Positions 46,201 through 54,530 of a stretch of DNA of 64,000 nucleotides are shown here, one piece after another. The stretch's first letter is position 1. Every line of letters starts with the position of its first letter. The position numbers were made by a program, and so were the translations under genes. The notes beneath the pieces are model-generated. The model worked only from the letters and a program-made list of their open reading frames with translations. It was not told where the DNA came from and made no database searches. This DNA is from Chlorops oryzae (Eukaryota; Arthropoda; Insecta; Diptera; Chloropidae), in assembly GCA_020466095.1 (NCBI GenBank), contig CM035807.1:9247697-9311696 (forward strand), given 5' to 3'.

Positions 46201-48437
46201 ACTATTTTAAATCCTTTCATTGTCGCTGAATCTTCATATTTCCGCGGAGAAAAATTTCTAGTTGGCAAATTCCTGGAGAACATTCATTTAGAATAAGTTC
46301 CTTGGTTTCATAAGTTCCTATTTTAAGGATCCTTTCATGAGGCCGCCGGAATTTTCAATGAAAGATTGAATAATCTTCATTGACGAATTATTAGTATAAG
46401 TCAGTCGAAGTTAATCAACATGATCATATCTGAGTGCATTTATTAAACCACTTCTCATTTGAAGACAATAAACATCTTAATCCGCTTCATGAACGAATCT
46501 TTGTTAGAGTATCGAATGTAATCAACCAGTCAGATATTGGTCCTTTGAATGGAAAAAATTGATTCTACTTTTTTCCAAAACTAATATCACAACTATAACA
46601 TGTTTTACATCTTAATTAACTTTCGTAGAAGCACTCTTCTACAAGAACTAGGGCCAAAGTGTTCAAATTTTAATGTTCGCTTGCCATCCGAAAATTTTGC
46701 TGATCTTCAATATGACTTTTATAAAGGAATTTTTTTTAAACATTCGCACAAACTTTTGAAAACGAAGCTAAACTATTAAAATGAAGAGTACTGAACAATT
46801 GCCCGTAAAAAGTTGCTTTGAACACCTATCTACCATCAACAAGAAAAATGTACAGCTTTCGACCAAGTGGAGAGCTGCCCAATGATATTTTGCAAAGGGA
46901 TGACACAACCTTTTGTTTCTTCTTTCCTTTCCACTATGGATCTAAAATAATTTTCAACTTGAATAGGAATCTTTATGATGGAATGTTGCAAAATTAATAA
47001 AAATTTGAATTGCACTTACCTCCGAGACCGACTCTTCGTCGGATTCAGACAGGTCGGTAACACGTGGTGGGAACACTTCTGTATCCGTATCCGAGGTATC
47101 GCTGGTTATGATTGTCTGCAGAGCGCTGGAAATGGCATTTACAATGCCCACCGATGAAGTTAAAGATGAAGAAGAATTCGATGATGTCGAAGAGTTGGAA
47201 GAACGAGCCGAATTCGTCGTACCGGACGATGAAGCGGCTGCAGCATTTTGAAGCTTTTGTTTAATAGCTGCCGCTGCTGCAACAGCCGAATGCTGTGTGA
47301 TATTTGTTGAGGCGGAGAATCGATAGTTTTCATTTCGTGCAAGAATCGCAGCAGCTATTTCACCAGAACCCATCAATGGCAATAAACGGCGGCCTTTGGA
47401 TTGTGTATTATCCTTGGACGACATTCCGGACGATGTTTTCATGGACGTTGATGCGGGTGTTTGTGATTTCGCTGACTTAGACGATATCGATGCCGATGAC
47501 GCAATGGGCTTAGCATATTCGGAGGCAGATAGCACGGGCTTTCGAACGCTGGTTGTCTTAACTTCGCTTTGTTGCGTCGAAGCATCAGCTGTTGCATCGG
47601 TCTTCGGGCCCGTACCATGTAAGGGCAATGTTGAAAGCCCATTGTCAGATTTAGCGGGTGGTGTTGTTGTTGTTGTTGTTGTTGTTGTGGCTGCTGTTGA
47701 GGCAGCTGCAACAGATTTTGTTGAGTTTTTCGACATCTTATTATTGCAATTACTATTTCCACTTGAAGTGGTTGTTGTTGTTGTTGTTGTCGTTGGTGTG
47801 GTAGTTGCTGCGGTTGCGCCAGCAGAAGCGGGACAAGCGGGTGCATTTGATGGAACGTTGTTATTGTTGTTGTTGCTATTGAGGTTGTTATTGCCGCCGT
47901 TTTTCACGCGAACCCGCGCCTTACGCGTTCCACTACCGCTTGCAGAGGTTGGCTCAGTCGTTATGTTGCCGTTGGCTGTTTCTGGCAGCTCTGCCGGTTG
48001 CGTTCCTGCTGCTGCTGCTGTGTTGTTGTTGCTGTTGTTGTAGTATTCTCAACTGTATGCTGTGTGTTATTATTGGCAGTTGTTGTTTTTGTTGCAACAT
48101 TTGTAGCTGCTGTTGCAAGATTTAAGGCCGCACTTTGGTTGTTGTTGTTGTTGTTGTTGCCGCTGCAGCAATTTGTATTTAGTTTTTGTGCTTTAGCAGC
48201 TTGCTTACAGCTACGTGCCGCCGCCGCAGCGGACTTCTGCGTATGCTTTGCCGTCGCTGCGAGTTTTTGTTGTTGGGCCTGCAACTGCTTTGATTGTTGT
48301 TGTTTATTTTGTTGCTTCTGTGTTGTTTCCCCTGCCTTTTTGTTCCCCAACGACGCTGTTTTCGATGCTGCTGCAGTTGTGGCTGATTTTGTTGCAGTTG
48401 AGCATACATTTAAATTGTTTTTTTCTTCATCATTCAT
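17278..48437 (-). CDS. mask: Mask: multiple ankyrin repeats, single KH domain protein
   Basis: Sixteen coding exons on the minus strand: 48437-47020, 37900-37564, 37485-37383, 36336-36177, 33204-32905, 32549-30483, 30264-29743, 29022-28502, 28408-27366, 27243-26993, 26925-26611, 26551-25427, 25356-24938, 24546-18442, 18254-18078 and 17307-17278. Splice phases agree throughout. The product, about 4,960 residues, has the layout of fly Mask and vertebrate ANKHD1: a low-complexity N terminus (MNDEEKNNLNV), an acidic tract, a first ankyrin block, polyQ linkers, a second ankyrin block, a KH domain, and a C terminus ending MPDKIELWGEHHDKH then TWPSSNWTN. Mask acts in receptor-tyrosine-kinase signalling and as a cofactor of Yorkie in the Hippo pathway. 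The start matches the Drosophila N terminus. At least six places need a reading-frame change, all in repetitive coding tracts (about 48000-48045, 25140-25160, 22196-22262, 22085-22112, 20970-21120 and 20575-20620), while unique conserved sequence on both sides is intact; assembly error is the likeliest cause. Confidence 0.95.
17461..17914. mobile_element. MITE inside the last mask intron
   Basis: The ends GGGCATTTACATATACGTTTT and the inverted AAAACGGCATATGTAAACGGCC delimit about 454 bp within intron 17308-18077. AAAACG/CGTTTT motifs repeat throughout. No coding capacity. Four bases at the extreme ends (GGGC and GCCT) are imperfect. Confidence 0.6.
20970..21120 (-). repeat. 12-bp coding tandem repeat in mask (Ser-Ser-His-x)
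   Basis: About a dozen copies of TCGTCGCATRRC (minus strand) encode SSHA/SSHN/SSHS-type tetrapeptides within exon 14 of mask. Several units have 11 bp (for example around 21010-21014 and 21074-21076), so the frame slips inside the tract; flanking sequence is in different frames on each side. The plus strand is open too, reading arginine/methionine-rich, but that is a by-product of the repeat. Confidence 0.75.
21737..21943 (-). other. KH domain of mask
   Basis: A single KH RNA-binding domain, CKKVQVPVNAISRVIG through KQAHMLILALIK. The GxxG loop is GRAG (about 21884-21895). Drosophila Mask, as I recall it, has GRGG here, so one loop residue may differ, but the two glycines are kept. It lies in the 6.1-kb exon 14, upstream of the long Gly/Ser/Gln-rich C-terminal region. 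Confidence 0.9.
23455..24450 (-). other. Second ankyrin block of mask
   Basis: About ten consecutive ankyrin repeats at the start of exon 14, from HDTALTLACAGGHEELVELL to CLMAAFRKGHTKVVKWMVQY. The classical TPLxxAAxxGH...VVxxLLxxGA signature is present in each. A lysine/arginine-rich helical segment (AAAARRRERKKKKKMEKKEE, about 23210-23270) and an acidic stretch follow, as in Drosophila Mask. Confidence 0.9.
24547..24937. other. mask intron 13 with a MITE remnant
   Basis: A 391-bp intron. The segment at about 24795-24895 (from AACTTCATATAAAAACG to TTTCTGACAGAACTGGAGAG) matches part of the MITE at 60544-60678, so it is a diverged or truncated copy. Confidence 0.6.
29023..29742. other. mask intron 7
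   Basis: A 720-bp intron. It contains an (ATC)n microsatellite at about 29177-29230. The minus-strand open frame running in from the exon at 29743 is read-through of the intron and not coding. Confidence 0.6.
32550..32904. other. mask intron 5
   Basis: A 355-bp AT-rich intron with no other feature seen. Confidence 0.6.
34078..34352. repeat. (GATTGATA)n simple repeat
   Basis: About 275 bp of imperfect GATTGATA/GATTGACA/AAGATTGATA units inside mask intron 4. The minus-strand open frames (YQSINLS-type repeats) are caused by the tract. Confidence 0.9.
34366..34690. mobile_element. Inverted-repeat MITE interrupted by a hAT MITE
   Basis: The left arm ATTACGTAAGATTTCTATTACTGTTTT... continues, after skipping the insertion at 34419-34559, into TTCACGTCTTAAGTCTTTGC. 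It is inverted on the right as GCAAAGACTTAAGACGCGAACG... to AATCTTACGTAAT. The host MITE therefore predates the hAT insertion. The outer limits are approximate. Confidence 0.75.
34419..34559. mobile_element. 141-bp hAT-type MITE with 8-bp target duplication
   Basis: The ends are CAGTGCCATCTTTACGC and, inverted, CAGCGCCGTCTTTAGCG; a GGGCCC-rich subterminal region follows. The 8-bp sequence TTCACGTC lies directly outside on both sides (34411-34418 and 34560-34567). The CAG termini and 8-bp duplication are the hAT hallmark. No coding capacity. Confidence 0.9.
34837..35280 (+). pseudogene. Tigger/pogo-type transposase 5' relic
   Basis: After a CAGTTTTCCTCCTC-like terminus and GCTTATAAGCACC-rich leader there is an ATG at 35097. 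It opens a 39-codon frame (MSNRTTVSFRDEIRILSEL then ELCTKYKCSRATF) that resembles the N-terminal CENP-B/psq helix-turn-helix of pogo-Tigger transposases, including the KYKCSRATF recognition helix. It stops at TGA after ATFL, and no DDE domain follows, so it is a dead fragment. It lies in mask intron 4. Confidence 0.55.
35526..35953. mobile_element. 428-bp TA-flanked inverted-repeat element
   Basis: The ends CAGTGGAAATCGTTTATAGCAG and, inverted, CAGTCAAAACCATTTATAACAG match at most positions. TA lies directly outside both ends (35524-35525, 35954-35955). ATAACAGAC and ACAACAGAC motifs repeat inside. The structure fits a pogo/Tigger-type non-autonomous element. Confidence 0.75.
36337..37382. 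other. mask intron 3, mostly one repeat element
   Basis: A 1,046-bp intron whose centre (36475-37310) is the plus-strand member of the dispersed family also seen at 2441-4697. Confidence 0.6.
36475..37310 (+). mobile_element. Dispersed repeat with hairpin termini
   Basis: The left end is a hairpin, ATACCCGACACA-CTC-TGTGTCGAGGGTAT. The right end carries a second hairpin, GTCAGGCTCGCCTGAC, followed by AACACCC. It contains the GATCAGCGTCACCAG and CATGTCCGTCCGTCTGTCCG blocks, a motif I know from many fly repeats, and internal direct repeats (CAGTACTAGGGTCTG twice, about 36750 and 37017). No coding capacity; superfamily uncertain. Confidence 0.65.
37564..37900 (-). other. Acidic exon of mask (exon 2)
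   Basis: This exon reads DDIPESDPDSCGQEEADE and then about 80 residues that are mostly Asp and Glu, ending NLTTLFESNG. The conserved opening DDIPESDPDSC fixes the frame. Antisense and shifted frames give long lysine/methionine or hydrophobic open stretches that are not real. Confidence 0.9.
38896..39637. mobile_element. 742-bp non-autonomous TTAA element, copy 2 (inverted to copy 1)
   Basis: Bounded by GGGGGTCTTCTCATTGA and its inverse, with TTAA outside both ends (38892-38895, 39638-39641). It is nearly identical to 12690-13430 but in the opposite orientation. The subterminal and internal sequences match along the full length. Confidence 0.9.
39668..39833. mobile_element. 166-bp TA-flanked MITE (Tigger/pogo-like)
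   Basis: It begins CAGTGTACTCTCTCTC and ends GAGAGAGAACACTG, with TA on both sides. It contains AAGAGGACACCTACGGGACCG and GTGTCCGTTTAAGATGGGGTG, the GTCC(G/T)CTTAAG pattern typical of Tigger-like ends. Related to 44631-44770. Confidence 0.75.
40841..41396. mobile_element. Element with CCCAGCGG inverted ends carrying a tRNA-like segment
   Basis: The ends CCCAGCGGGAAAT and, inverted, CCCAGCGGAAAAT delimit 556 bp. Near both ends are repeated TGACATC/GTCACC palindromes (GTCACCCTGACATCACCGG on the left). A tRNA-Gln-like sequence sits at 41145-41216. Flanking duplication is not clear. Confidence 0.6.
41145..41216 (-). tRNA. Degenerate tRNA-Gln(CTG)-like sequence
   Basis: On the minus strand a 72-nt segment runs from GCATGAAGTGGCGTAG to CTGAGGC. 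It keeps a consensus B box (GGTTCGATCCC), a T arm, and an anticodon-loop-like CTCTGAA (anticodon CTG). The acceptor stem pairs at only about four of seven positions and the anticodon stem lacks a base, so it is a pseudogene or a SINE/transposon promoter and not a working tRNA. Confidence 0.5.
41633..42142. mobile_element. 510-bp hAT-type element with 8-bp target duplication
   Basis: The ends are TAGGGATGGGAAT and inverted CCATCCCTA. CACCAAAC lies directly outside on both sides (41625-41632, 42143-42150). AACCGGTTT motifs are clustered at both ends. It contains an internal fragment (GATTTACACGTTAAAACATTT, about 41930) related to the small inverted repeat just downstream at 42165-42331. No transposase. 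Confidence 0.9.
42165..42331. mobile_element. 167-bp inverted-repeat MITE
   Basis: The left arm TACGCTATTTACACGTTACG...GAATGAAAC is inverted on the right as GTTTCATTATCGAAATG...CGTGTAAATAGCGTA. No coding capacity. Confidence 0.7.
42470..42705 (-). mobile_element. SINE-like element with tRNA-like head
   Basis: Read on the minus strand it opens with a tRNA-like region (about 42689-42617) holding an A-box-like TGCGTAGTTGGTTGA and a B-box-like GGATTCAACTCC. CCCCGG-type sequence occurs at both outer ends. Assignment as a SINE is inferred from the Pol III promoter-like boxes only. Confidence 0.4.
44135..44287. mobile_element. 153-bp near-perfect hairpin MITE
   Basis: The left arm GTGCCCTTTTACATTAGGGC...TTTATAGGCGAGACGAAG is inverted on the right with few mismatches. 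An AATGG sequence lies near each end. No coding capacity. Confidence 0.85.
44392..44831. mobile_element. TTAA-type element with a nested TA-flanked MITE
   Basis: The outer ends TTAGCCCTTTACCGCG and inverted TTAACCCTTTTACGGC are similar, suggesting a TTAA-target element; it carries the GAACGCGCTTATCGCGAAAAC motif related to the core of the 741-bp family. It is interrupted at 44631-44770 by a 140-bp element beginning CAGTAAACCC and ending GTACACTG with TA on both sides. Confidence 0.55.
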
Positions 48438-49629
48438 TTTAAAAAAACAGCGAATAAGCTTAAACTTGGTCTTTGTTGTTTTTTTTTTTTTTTATTTAAT
48501 TAATGTTTCTCGCTTTTGTTTCTATTGATGATTCTTCGTATTCGTTTTTACCTACAATATTATATTTAATTAATAACATTAATAAGAGAATTCGAATGAA
48601 AATTCATTTTTCTAGAACGATGAGCCGAAAGGAAATAAGTAAAATAAGAAAACCAAGCCGAGACAAAAAGAAAAAGTAGAAAAAATGTGCTGTCAATTGT
48701 GTCACAATTTCCCATGTATGCGCATAAGTATGTGTAATCGTAGGTACTCTTCAAAATTTTCATAGCATGTGATTTGAACGCAGAAAAACTCATAAGCCTT
48801 ACTTTATGTAAAATGCACTTTTGCCAAAAGATTAAATCATGTAAAAGATAGAAATAATAAAAGCAGAAATTCTGCACTTTCCGACTGTGTGTAACGACTT
48901 TGCAATAAAATGGAAAAAATTTATTCTTTTCCAAACGAAATTATTATATTCAAAGAAGTCACCTTTTTGGCAGATGACTATTTCATTTTTTTCAAAATGA
49001 GGGCGTGATCGTGCAACGACGGTGAGAGGAGACAGAGACAAAAAAACTACGGTTGCATTCGATATACTAAATTGCACTTGAGTCAGCACGAAAGGAGGAC
49101 TTTTGAACTTGACTATGTATGATGTACGTAATTCTTTGTACATATTTTAGTCTTTTTCTTTAATTCAGTTTTTTCTTTACTCAAACAATTCGAATTCAAC
49201 ATTTCCTGTTTGGCTTTTTTTCTTGGCTTGACAAAGAAAAAATTTCACAAATTGAAACATAAAATTTTTTCTTCTTTTTTTTTCTCAACCGAATCCAGAG
49301 CCGAACGAACGAACGGATCTAACGAAAACGAGCACAAAACGCAAACGAAGAGACACACACAGCCATGTACGAACGCACGCATACACTCAGACGTAAGAAA
49401 AAATTTTTTCTTTCATCGCGTGAAAGGCCAAAGTATTTTTTCTTTTAAAACGTCGAAGAACTTCGATTTTCGTTCAAAAAATCACACCCTCGATTAGGTG
49501 TACACTTCGCGCAATTGTTTTTCACATTTTCGACTTTTACCGTATCAATTTAATATGGAAAATTTGCGGTTTTCGAACAGTACCACATTAAACGTCCATT
49601 ACTTCGTTTCAGTTAGCCAACTTTGATAA

Positions 49630-49910
49630 ATAGGGGTGGGCAAAACACATCGATATATTTTGTTGAGCCGATGTCTATATGAGGGTTTATCGGGGATTTC
49701 ATTCAATGTTTTGTTCATAAATTACGTCACTATGCATAAGCCCGGGGGTAGTTTTGGGTTATTAATATTCTTTTTCAAATTTAAGTATGTCGCTATAACA
49801 AAAGCTTGATATATTTCTTCCGACAATATCGTTTCAATTTCGATGCTCTTTAAAAACGTCGATACAATATATATCGATAGGTTTTCATGATTTGCCCACT
49901 CTTACTTTGA
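49630..49910. mobile_element. hAT-like MITE
   Basis: The ends AGGGGTGGGCAAAAC and inverted AAGAGTGGGCAAATC are similar; ATCGATAT-type motifs follow each end. CTTTGATA on the left and CTTTGAGA on the right may be a diverged 8-bp duplication. Confidence 0.5.
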
Positions 49911-50126
49911 GAGAATTTCATTGCCACTTGTCCGCAATGACTTGGAACGATTGGAAATGAAATCATGTAATTGTCAGTATAATTTTGGTGCAAAATACGT
50001 AGTATTCAACATGAAAATCATTCACTACGCTTTGAAAATTGTCACAATAGTTCTCACTTTTTCTTCAATAGTTTTTAAAATAGTTTTTAGTTCTTCCGCG
50101 ACACACTACGTTAATCTTCTCTGCAA

Positions 50127-50763
50127 TAGAGCTGGCAAACTGTCGATGGCACAAACGATAATAACGATATATTTGTGAGAGTCTTCTACTTTCGATGAAT
50201 AGAAACTCGAGTATCGGGTCAAGCTCGGAGTTACTTTTTATTTATTGAATTCAGTTCAAATTATTTAGTATTAAAACTTCTTCATGTTTTACATAGTAGG
50301 GCAAAAAATTACACAAGCATTTTTTTTTTTAATCTTATGGGAAAATTCACTCAGTTGGCTATAGAAACTCCCGAAACAACAGCTCCGTTCATACACCCCC
50401 TCGTTTGACATCATATTTGAGCTCTTTATTATTTCACAACTAAATAGAAATTAATTTCTTCAAAATATAATTTTATAGTGTTTTCCTATAAGATAGAGAT
50501 GATGACGTGATCATTGCGGATTGACCCCCCTCCCTCTCATCGTCAAGCGTCATCATTCACGAGATTCCTCCTACCCCTGTATGATGACGTAATATATGGA
50601 CGACCCCTTTGTTCAAATAAAATACCTTTCAAATGTCTCAAAATATTCAAATTGCTTATTGTTAGTGCAACCCTTGCATACATACATAATAAACTCTATG
50701 CAGTAGTAACTATCATCATCGAAATTATCGATGGGGCCGACTATCTATAATTTGTCAGCTCTA
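50127..50763. mobile_element. 637-bp hAT-type element with 8-bp target duplication
   Basis: The ends are TAGAGCTGGCAAAC and, inverted, TAGAGCTGACAAAT. CTCTGCAA lies directly outside both ends (50119-50126, 50764-50771). CGATGG-type motifs are near both ends. The plus-strand open frame inside has no recognisable transposase motif. Confidence 0.9.
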
Positions 50764-51927
50764 CTCTGCAATGATTTTAATCTCCAACTCTCGTTTCAGG
50801 TCAGCCACATGGCTGCCAGCGCCGCCATACTTTTCCATAAAGCGGCAAATTCAAAAATTAACTGACTTCGACTAATAATATATGTAGGGTTATTGATTAA
50901 TAGTCATATTAGATTAACTTAAGGCAGTTTTCTTAAAGTTTTATAAAGTTTCGAAATAATTTAACGTTTTAAAATTGCTGTGAGATGGTAATTTTGATAA
51001 GTTAGAACTGTGGTAGCACTCGTGTTTCAATTTTGACAATTCCACTTTGGCATTTGCGAAACGAGTTAGTGATGGGAAAAATTGAATTTAAATTAGTTGT
51101 GTAGTGTCTTCAGTCAACGAGTATACATATATTTTATATATATTTACATACATATAATATATAAGGTTTGCTTCTGTACCCAAATAAAATCAAATTTTTA
51201 TTAAAAATCCGATTAATTAATTATTCAAAATTGCTTTTGATTGGAACAAATGTTTCCTTTTCGCTACTTATGATAATTCATATTACCACATTTATTTATG
51301 TAGCCACAGAATTTCAAACAGCACTTTTGAAGTTATGCTACATTTGATTTAAAAAATAAATTCAACTTCTATCGTAAAAAAACTGAAATAATTTTTTAGC
51401 CTCACGCTAAAAAATCGATTTTATTCAAAACCAATCTTTTGGCCATCCCTATAACAATGTTCATGTCAAACTTCTAAGCAAAGTTTCTAAAGTTATAAGG
51501 TCTTCAATTTGCTCCGTGGAAATAAAAAATAAAATCAGAATGCGTTCGTTATTTGTTTAAGAAATTAATTCCCTTCTGAAAATGTTCTTTTGAGACAATC
51601 GGAAAACTATCAAGCTATCGAGATGTTATCGGGCGTAGCGGATATCGAATATGTCGAAATACCGGTCAAATTTAAATGTCAATAATTTCTATCGAGAATC
51701 AGCTGACCGCTTGACGACTTAAAGCCCCTTTTATAATCAGCTCCAGCTGAAAGATTAGTTATAGTTTACATATACAGTATATTCTATATATAAGAACTAT
51801 TTGCTAAACAATTCCTTATAACGGAAATTTTATATCTTAGTACTTCGTTGTTTTTGCGAGAGCTGAATGATATTTTATTAACTGTTCCTTCGAATTTCTT
51901 CCAACCGTTTATTCGAACACTAAATCG

Positions 51928-53478
51928 ATGATGTGGCATAGAATACTTGTTATGCTGATCGTGGTAATGATCATTAGCGATAAATTAATTCATTAATTAA
52001 CCCAAATTCGTATGAAGATTTCTTTAACAATTTTAATCTCTTTTTTGTCTTTTCTTCTCTACTTTAAATATAGCTTACAGTTGTAAATTGCGATCATAAA
52101 TACAAAGATTATGAAAAAGAAGAGAAAAAAAAGTTGGCAATCGAAAAATATGATCCCGAATTCCGCAATTTGCGAAATCCGTTTCGAATGGCGAAACTAA
52201 ATTTGATCTTTGCCAAAGCACAAAATGTAAATATATGATTGACCATTCCACTATTTTTCATATAAAAAAAATGATTTTCTTAACAGCGCTTAACCGAGCC
52301 CAAACTCAAGTCTCTATATATGGAATTAAAAATCCACGTAAGTTGGGAAATTTCACTGGAACAATTCAAGAATAATTAAATGTCTACAACTTATTTACGT
52401 AGGACAAAGAGGAAATCGCATGGAAGCAGCTAAACTCACAGCATAAAGACAAAGAAGGCTTAAAAGCCAATGAACTACGTCGAAAATTGATTGGAATAAT
52501 GAGCACTTATGACCTGCTGGACCATTTCGAAGAAGCTCAAGACGCCGAGAAAGTTAAACCCTACAAAGTAAATAGTTTTACTCAGTGACTTATTCAATGT
52601 ATATTTAAATTTTCTCTATTTGTCAAGAAATTTCATGATCCAGAAGAACGTCATAAAAATAAGAGCATTTTTAAGGATAAGAAACTAAATCAACTCTGGG
52701 AGAAAGCTGAAATATCCGGATTTACTCAAGAGGAACTTAATACGTTGAAACAGGAATTCGAACATCATCAGGATAAAATCGACGTATACTATAGCCTATT
52801 AGATAATATTGGAACTGAAAAAGCCAACAGGCATGAAAGTGGGTAGAGCTACATCTTTGAAATCTTTTCACTTCTTTTATTTTAATTTTTTTTTTTGAAT
52901 ACATAAGATGCAATCAACGAAGATGAACTGGAGGATTTCAATAGTATCAGTTTAGATGACAATGAAAATGAAATTTTTACACCAGAAATGAATTTAAAGA
53001 AATACGAATCCAACATCAATAAAGTACGTGATCATCATCGTGGTATCAAGGATCACTATGATCGTTTGGATCGTCTTGTGTCTTCTGGGCCACACAGTCA
53101 AGATTTTATTGAGCCGAAAGTGCAAGGACTTTGGCGTGTTGCACTAGCTAGTAATTTCACGGAAAAAGAACTCAACTCAATTAAGAGCGAGCTGCATCAT
53201 TTCGAAAGTCGTTTGTTGAAACTACGTCATTTAAACGCTGAACATGCTATGCAAAGGGAGAAGTATAAGGTACACGCATGTATAATTCATGATTATTTAT
53301 GTGAATTTTTTATTCGACTGCTTCTTTTTTTTTTTTTTTTTTGATAAAGAATGTTAAACATATGGACAAAAGTGATCGACTCGGTGAAATGGAGGATCAT
53401 ATAAAGAAGCAAACACGTAAAGTTGAAAAACTCCAGGAAGGTATCGAGAAGACTATCTTCAAGCATACGGAATTATGA
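51928..53478 (+). CDS. CG8507: Receptor-associated protein (RAP / LRPAP1 family), ER chaperone
   Basis: Seven exons: 51928-51963, 52074-52226, 52287-52337, 52403-52567, 52628-52838, 52908-53269 and 53350-53478; all GT-AG and phase-consistent, giving 368 residues, close to the family norm. RAP binds newly made LDL-receptor-family proteins in the ER and prevents early ligand binding. The N terminus MMWHRILVMLIV continued by LTVVNC is a signal peptide split by intron 1. The FRMAKLNLIFAKAQN motif matches domain 1, LNQLWEKAEISGF lies in domain 2, and VQGLWRVALASNFTEKEL in domain 3. The protein ends HTEL, equivalent to the HNEL ER-retrieval signal of human RAP. A second in-frame ATG follows the first directly. 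Confidence 0.95.
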
Positions 53479-54530
53479 ACGAAATTGCAATTGTGTCGTG
53501 CACTTGTTAAAAGAGGTCACCAAAAAGCAATCGAATCAAATTAGTTAATCGTTTAAGGGGGGAGTACACTTTGATTTTTCAAAAAAATGTATTTTTTTTT
53601 TTTTGGCTTAAAATGTTCCTTGGGATGTATACTTTAATTTAGAAAAGACTCCAAGTCCGCCAGAATATTCCTTACCGCTTTACGAAGCGATTTCCTAAAA
53701 CATGTACCGGCGCGCTGAGAGAGCAATTTTATCTTTAAACGCGTTTATCTCGAAACGGGGCTTTTCAAACTGGCGTGGGAAATAACTCTAACCAGTTATT
53801 ATTAAATTTGGATATCGCCTAGGTTTTCTTGTTTAGAATTAAATTCTGCTTAGAAATACGTATCCACATTTTCGATTTTGTCAAAAATGGATTTTTAATC
53901 CACGATTTTGTAAGCATTTTTAGGGTTAAAAAATGGACTTTTTTTCCTAAGGCCACAACTTTTGAAAACAATTAATTAAAAAAAATCGGAATACGTATTT
54001 CTAACCCGAATTTCATTACTTATCAGGATTTTGTTCGATTTATGTTCCAGGATCACATGGGAAGGAGTATTTTCTCACGCCGTTTTCCGACTTCCGCGCG
54101 AGGACGCCCGCGCGACCTGGTGCACCGGCCACGGGGGGACGCCAATCGAGTTCAAAAAAATACAAATTGTAGTTCGAAGGATGAGTAATAAATGGGTTAT
54201 AACATATTTGCCCTCCCTGAGTGTTTTATTGCTTAAAAAAATTAACGAAAATGCCTTACTTTTTGGACGTTCAAAGTGTACTCCCCCCTTAATGTATAAT
54301 GTAAGTTTTCTATACCAAATATTTTTTTAGAATAATCCAATATGAGTAAACGGAAAATGGCAGCAGACAAGTTGTGTTTGAATTGGATTCAATAGAATTG
54401 CCATTTTTGTCGGAATTACAAAAAAAAAAAAAAAAAAAAAAAAAAATTAAACATTTTTAAAAATTGCTTTAAAAACAAATCCATTTAAATGCATTTTCAC
54501 ATGCTAGAAATTTCGAAACAACATTTAAAA
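53479..54530. other. Spacer between convergent genes, occupied by a TTAA element
   Basis: The RAP 3' end and the transposase-derived gene 3' end converge here. Apart from the element at 53557-54288 and a poly-A run at 54420-54446 nothing is seen. Confidence 0.55.
53557..54288. mobile_element. 732-bp non-autonomous TTAA element, related family
   Basis: Ends GGGGGGAGTACACTTTGA and its inverse, flanked on both sides by TTAA (53553-53556, 54289-54292). It shares the internal TTTAAACGCGTTTATCTCGAAAC motif with the 741-bp elements at 12690 and 38896 but has different termini, so it is a sister family. A short GC-rich patch lies at about 54085-54150. Confidence 0.85.

Larger units (their letters stand above)
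37901..47019. other. mask intron 1 (9.1 kb), transposon-rich
   Basis: The largest intron in the window. It contains the TTAA element copy 2, several TA-flanked and hAT-type MITEs, tRNA-like SINE material, poly-A runs of about 37-43 bases (42982-43017, 43189-43226), a (GAAC)n tract (about 45102-45145), an (AC)n tract (45844-45863) and a 65-bp direct repeat (46095-46162 and 46211-46275). No host exon is seen. Confidence 0.6.
48438..51927. other. Spacer between mask and RAP; mask 5' region and transposons
   Basis: The segment directly above 48437 should hold the mask 5' UTR and promoter, but I cannot place the transcription start. Between 49630 and 49910 lies a hAT-like repeat (GGGTGGGCAAAACA to TTTGCCCACTC), and at 50127-50763 a hAT-type element. 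A possible further hAT relic runs from about 51067 (TAGTGATGGG) to 51451 (CCATCCCTA). GATATCG/CTATCGAG motifs near 51613-51700 may belong to the RAP promoter. Confidence 0.45.

Noticed and set aside
50514..50750. Plus-strand 78-codon frame inside the hAT-type element
   Set aside because: No zinc-finger or hAT dimerisation motif; the element is non-autonomous.
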